From: Chloroflexota bacterium
Lineage (GTDB): Bacteria > Chloroflexota > Anaerolineae > Promineifilales > Promineifilaceae
Direction: 5' to 3'
NCBI GenBank assembly: GCA_963169155.1
Contig: CAUJGI010000452.1
Span: 1-8,647, forward strand
Length of the DNA stretch: 8,647 nucleotides
Below are positions 6,626 through 8,647 of the stretch, piece by piece (the first letter of the stretch is position 1; each line of letters opens with the position of its first letter). The notes beneath the pieces were generated by a model. The model was given only the letters and a program-made list of their open reading frames with translations. It was not told the origin of the DNA and ran no database searches. Made by a program: the position numbers and the translations under genes.

Positions 6626-8440
6626 TTACTCGTTCACGGCCGTTTCTATTTGCCACAGCTGCTGCATCTCCTCACAGCGACCCAGCAGCTCGTCCAGCGT
6701 GCCTTCGTCGGCGATACGGCCGTCTTTCAACACCACCACATGATCCGCCCGCCGCAAAGCCGCCCGCCGGTGACTCACCACCAAACAAGTCTGCTTTTCC
6801 TTTGCCCCTTCGTCACTTTGCGCCTTTGCGTCAAAAACCCGTTCCCATAAGATTTTCTCAGTCTCCACATCCAGCGCACTCGATAAATCGTCAAACAGGA
6901 GCAGCTCCGGTTGGCGCACAAACATGCGGGCCGCCGCCACGCGCTGCGCCTGCCCGCCAGACAGCCGCTGGCCGCGCGGCCCCACAATCGTGGCCAGCCC
7001 CTGCTCCATTTGCGCCAGATCTTGCTCGAAGACGGCCGTGGCCACCGCCCCCATTACATCCACGGCATCCTCCGGCAAACCCAGCAAAATGTTGTCCAGA
7101 ATCGTCTCGCTGAACAGACGCGGGATTTGCATCGTAGTGGCCACGCGGGGCGGCACCAGGAAGTTGGCCGGATCGGGGACGGGACGGCCGTTCCATATAA
7201 TCTCGCCACTGTCCGCTGGCAGCAGCCCCAGCAGCACCTTCAGCAGCGTCGTTTTGCCCGCGCCGATGCGCCCGGTGATCACCACAAACCGGCCCGCCTT
7301 GAGCGACAAATTGATGTCGTGAATGCCGTTTTCGCTGCCGGGGTAGTTGAAATTGAGATGTTTAATGGACAGGGTTTCGAGGGTGTGTGCGGCTGTTTTA
7401 GGCGTGTGGGGCAGCGGCGGCAGCTTGCCGTCCAGGTGCAGCGCCTGCGGTGCCACCACCGCGCCCAGCGGTGCGCCCTGCATCATCGTTTCCATGCGCT
7501 GCGTGGAGACGCCCGCCTGCTTGTAGCCGGTAATCATCCGGCTAAAAATGCGGAACAGCTGGGTGATCGGCCAGATGTACGCCGCAAACAGGGCAAAATC
7601 CCCCAGGGTAAAGGTGCCCAGGTACATTTGCCGCGCTGCCAGCAGCAAAATCAGCCCCATGCCCAGTTCAATCGTGCCCGCGCTCAGGGCATCGACCAGC
7701 CCGGTGAGCAGCTTGTCGCGTACCATCGTCTGCTTGCGCTGCTCGTTGATCTGGCGGAAGCGGTCGATGATCCGCGTCTCGGCATTGGCCACCTTCAGCG
7801 CCTGAGTGCTGTTGAACATGTCGGCAATCATGCCCGTTACCTGGCTGGTGGCCTGGCGGCTGGCTTTGCGATACTGCTTGGCCCGCTCGCCCAGCCGCTG
7901 GGCAATGCCCACCACAATCAGCAGCGGCACAAACGTCCCCAGCGTCACCGGCACGCTGATTTGCAGCATGATCGTCAACGAGATGCCCGCGCTGATGAGC
8001 AGGCCAATCACATCATCCACGGCCACGATGGCCATGAGCAGCTCGTGGGTATCGTCACGGAAGGTGCTGATGGCTTGCCCGGTGGACATAGGGGTGCCGT
8101 CCTCGTTATGCGGCAGCGGGCGGGAGCCGGGCCTTTGCAGCACCCGAGCCAGCATGTTGCGAATGAGCAGGTTGTAGGAGATATGTTCGAAGTTGATAAA
8201 CGCCCAGCCCGCGCCCATTTGGGACAGTGCGGCCACGAGGGCATAAGCCACCTGCAGTCCGACGATGGGCCAGAGGGGCAGGGCAAAGCTGGATTCGCCG
8301 GTGAGGCCGTTAAAAAAGGCGCGCAAAATCAGCCCCAACGCGGTGGTCACGGCAAAGTGAATCGAAATGGTAATGATGTCGGCGGCGTAATAGTTGGGCG
8401 TAAAGCGGATGAGCCGCCAGTAGTAAGAGAGTGTGTTCAT
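6626..8440 (-). CDS. ABC exporter half-transporter (membrane domain fused to ATPase), probably one half of a heterodimer
   Basis: A type IV ABC exporter, N-terminal membrane domain (several segments within about residues 20-310) fused to a C-terminal ATPase. Residues are numbered from an in-frame TTG at 8458 (610 aa); the ATG at 8440 gives 604 aa and a more natural N-terminus, so I prefer it. Neither start has a clear ribosome binding site. ATPase motifs: A-loop Tyr in FNYPG, Walker A GRIGAGKT with K402, Q-loop in TTMQIPRLFSET, signature LSGGQ at 499-503, Walker B LLLFDD at 519-524, D-loop SALD, H-loop H563. Where most ABC ATPases have the catalytic Glu, this one has D524 (FDDLSSALD). A charged insert of about 14 residues (542-555), made by an 8-bp DNA repeat, lies between the D-loop and H-loop. 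The gene follows another ABC gene by 67 bp. Substrate unknown: drugs, lipids or peptides are all possible. Confidence 0.93.
   Translation of the reverse strand: MNTLSYYWRLIRFTPNYYAADIITISIHFAVTTALGLILRAFFNGLTGESSFALPLWPIVGLQVAYALVAALSQMGAGWAFINFEHISYNLLIRNMLARVLQRPGSRPLPHNEDGTPMSTGQAISTFRDDTHELLMAIVAVDDVIGLLISAGISLTIMLQISVPVTLGTFVPLLIVVGIAQRLGERAKQYRKASRQATSQVTGMIADMFNSTQALKVANAETRIIDRFRQINEQRKQTMVRDKLLTGLVDALSAGTIELGMGLILLLAARQMYLGTFTLGDFALFAAYIWPITQLFRIFSRMITGYKQAGVSTQRMETMMQGAPLGAVVAPQALHLDGKLPPLPHTPKTAAHTLETLSIKHLNFNYPGSENGIHDINLSLKAGRFVVITGRIGAGKTTLLKVLLGLLPADSGEIIWNGRPVPDPANFLVPPRVATTMQIPRLFSETILDNILLGLPEDAVDVMGAVATAVFEQDLAQMEQGLATIVGPRGQRLSGGQAQRVAAARMFVRQPELLLFDDLSSALDVETEKILWERVFDAKAQSDEGAKEKQTCLVVSHRRAALRRADHVVVLKDGRIADEGTLDELLGRCEEMQQLWQIETAVNE
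6800..6831 (-). repeat. Octamer tandem repeat inside the ABC exporter gene
   Basis: Four consecutive 8-bp units on the plus strand: CTTTGCCC, CTTCGTCA, CTTTGCGC, CTTTGCGT, preceded by a half-matching CTTTTC. The minus strand therefore reads variants of ACGCAAAG. Repeats of the CGCAAAG type are usually found between genes. Here the array is in frame and encodes about residues 543-553 of the ATPase domain, a lysine- and alanine-rich insert (DAKAQSDEGAK). Confidence 0.75.
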
Positions 8441-8455
8441 AGTCGGAAAATTACT

Positions 8456-8518
8456 CAATTACCAATTACTAATTACTGCCTGTAATCAGGTAACTGGTAA
8501 TTGGTAATTAGGTAATTG
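8456..8518. repeat. Inverted heptamer repeats between the two ABC genes
   Basis: The left arm carries AATTACC, AATTACT and AATTACT units; the right arm carries GGTAACT, GGTAATT, GGTAATT and a final GGTAATTG. The arms are imperfect reverse complements meeting at CCTG-TAAT-CAGG (8479-8490), so the region could fold into a long hairpin. It fills the 67-bp gap between the two ABC genes and overlaps the last codons of the upstream one. There is no T-run, so it is not a classical terminator. The units share the ATTACC core seen in the kdpB-kdpC array. Confidence 0.8.
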
Positions 8519-8647
8519 CCTCCTCCAACCCCGTCACCAGCAGCTGGGCAAATTGGGAGGATGGGTCGGCGGCGAGGTGGGGACGACGGCCGTATTCCAC
8601 AATACGGCCGTTGCCCAAAATCATAATCTCGTCGGCGCGCTGCACGG
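8508..8647 (-). CDS. ABC transporter ATP-binding protein, C-terminal end (5' part beyond the window)
   Basis: On the minus strand the frame is open from the window edge to TAA at 8508-8510, giving 45 complete codons. The product begins VQRADEIMILGNGRIVEYG and ends with FAQLLVTGLEEAIT. The pattern ADEI-(hydrophobic)-L-x-N-G-R-I-V-E-x-G directly follows the H-loop in ABC ATPases, so this is the tail of an ATPase domain. The preceding gene order and same strand suggest it is the partner half-transporter of the ABC exporter that follows; if so, it should carry a normal Walker B Glu, which lies outside the window. Two ACGGCCGT palindromes in this short piece form a perfect hairpin. Confidence 0.85.
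   Translation of the reverse strand, partial: VQRADEIMILGNGRIVEYGRRPHLAADPSSQFAQLLVTGLEEAIT
8586..8611. repeat. Perfect 11-bp inverted repeat with 4-base loop
   Basis: ACGGCCGTATT (8586-8596), loop CCAC, AATACGGCCGT (8601-8611). The arms are exact reverse complements. It is built from two ACGGCCGT palindromes and lies inside coding sequence for NGRIVEYGRR near the end of the partial ABC gene. In the mRNA it would make a stable hairpin about 75 bases before the stop codon. Confidence 0.9.

Larger units (their letters stand above)
1036..8611. repeat. Dispersed iterated palindrome ACGGCCGT (16 copies)
   Basis: Copies start at 1036, 1546, 2519, 2641, 2894, 4297, 4355, 4640, 5634, 6560, 6636, 6716, 7032, 7184, 8586 and 8604. 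Seven are extended to AACGGCCGTT (1036, 1546, 2519, 2894, 4355, 4640, 6560). Of 24 CGGCCG sites counted by eye, 16 carry the flanking A and T. The site is read as Thr-Ala-Val in eight genes' positions, as (Asn/Asp/Tyr)-Gly-Arg in five, as Arg-Pro in two, and once is intergenic, so protein sequence does not explain it. Confidence 0.88.

Noticed and set aside
6483..6850. Two short plus-strand frames (86 and 110 codons) across the kdpE-ABC gap
   Set aside because: Mostly antisense to the ABC gene, with low-complexity sequence and no family resemblance.
6911..8485. Open frame of 524 codons on the plus strand
   Set aside because: It is antisense to the ABC exporter gene, rich in His, Gln and Arg without any recognisable domain, and fits a GC-rich shadow frame.

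Overview
The window holds the 3' part of a Kdp high-affinity potassium uptake locus followed, on the opposite strand, by its response regulator and an ABC exporter locus. From the left: the last 91 codons of kdpA, then kdpB, kdpC and the sensor kinase gene kdpD, all on the plus strand and closely spaced. The response regulator gene kdpE lies on the minus strand and meets kdpD tail to tail, the two stop codons sharing one TTAA. To its right, still on the minus strand, are a half-size ABC exporter gene with a changed Walker B residue and the last 45 codons of a second ABC protein, probably its heterodimer partner. The minus-strand genes run in the order partner ABC, ABC exporter, kdpE, so kdpE may be read from its own promoter or by read-through from the transporter genes.

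Working together: KdpA (K+ channel-like subunit), KdpB (P-type ATPase) and KdpC (single-span stabilising subunit) form the K+ pump. KdpD senses K+ limitation or ionic stress and phosphorylates KdpE, which should activate the kdp promoter (upstream of kdpA, outside the window). The ABC proteins have no evident link to potassium; their substrate cannot be read from the sequence.

The organism is a GC-rich bacterium. The protein sequences and the style of the intergenic repeats suggest Chloroflexota (an Anaerolineae-like lineage). This is an inference from general resemblance, not a placement.

The notable features are at the DNA level. An 8-bp palindrome, ACGGCCGT, occurs 16 times by hand count, where well under one is expected. 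It is read in all three codon phases and once between genes. There are also three short tandem repeat arrays: 7-bp units between kdpB and kdpC, inverted 7-bp units between the two ABC genes, and 8-bp units inside the ABC exporter coding sequence, where they add a peptide insert to the ATPase domain. No gene-free stretch exceeds 300 bases; the longest is 160 bp (6466-6625). I saw no RNA genes, CRISPR arrays, insertion sequences or integrase genes. All genes belong to known families; if anything here is undescribed, it is the repeat structure and the kdpD/kdpE arrangement.
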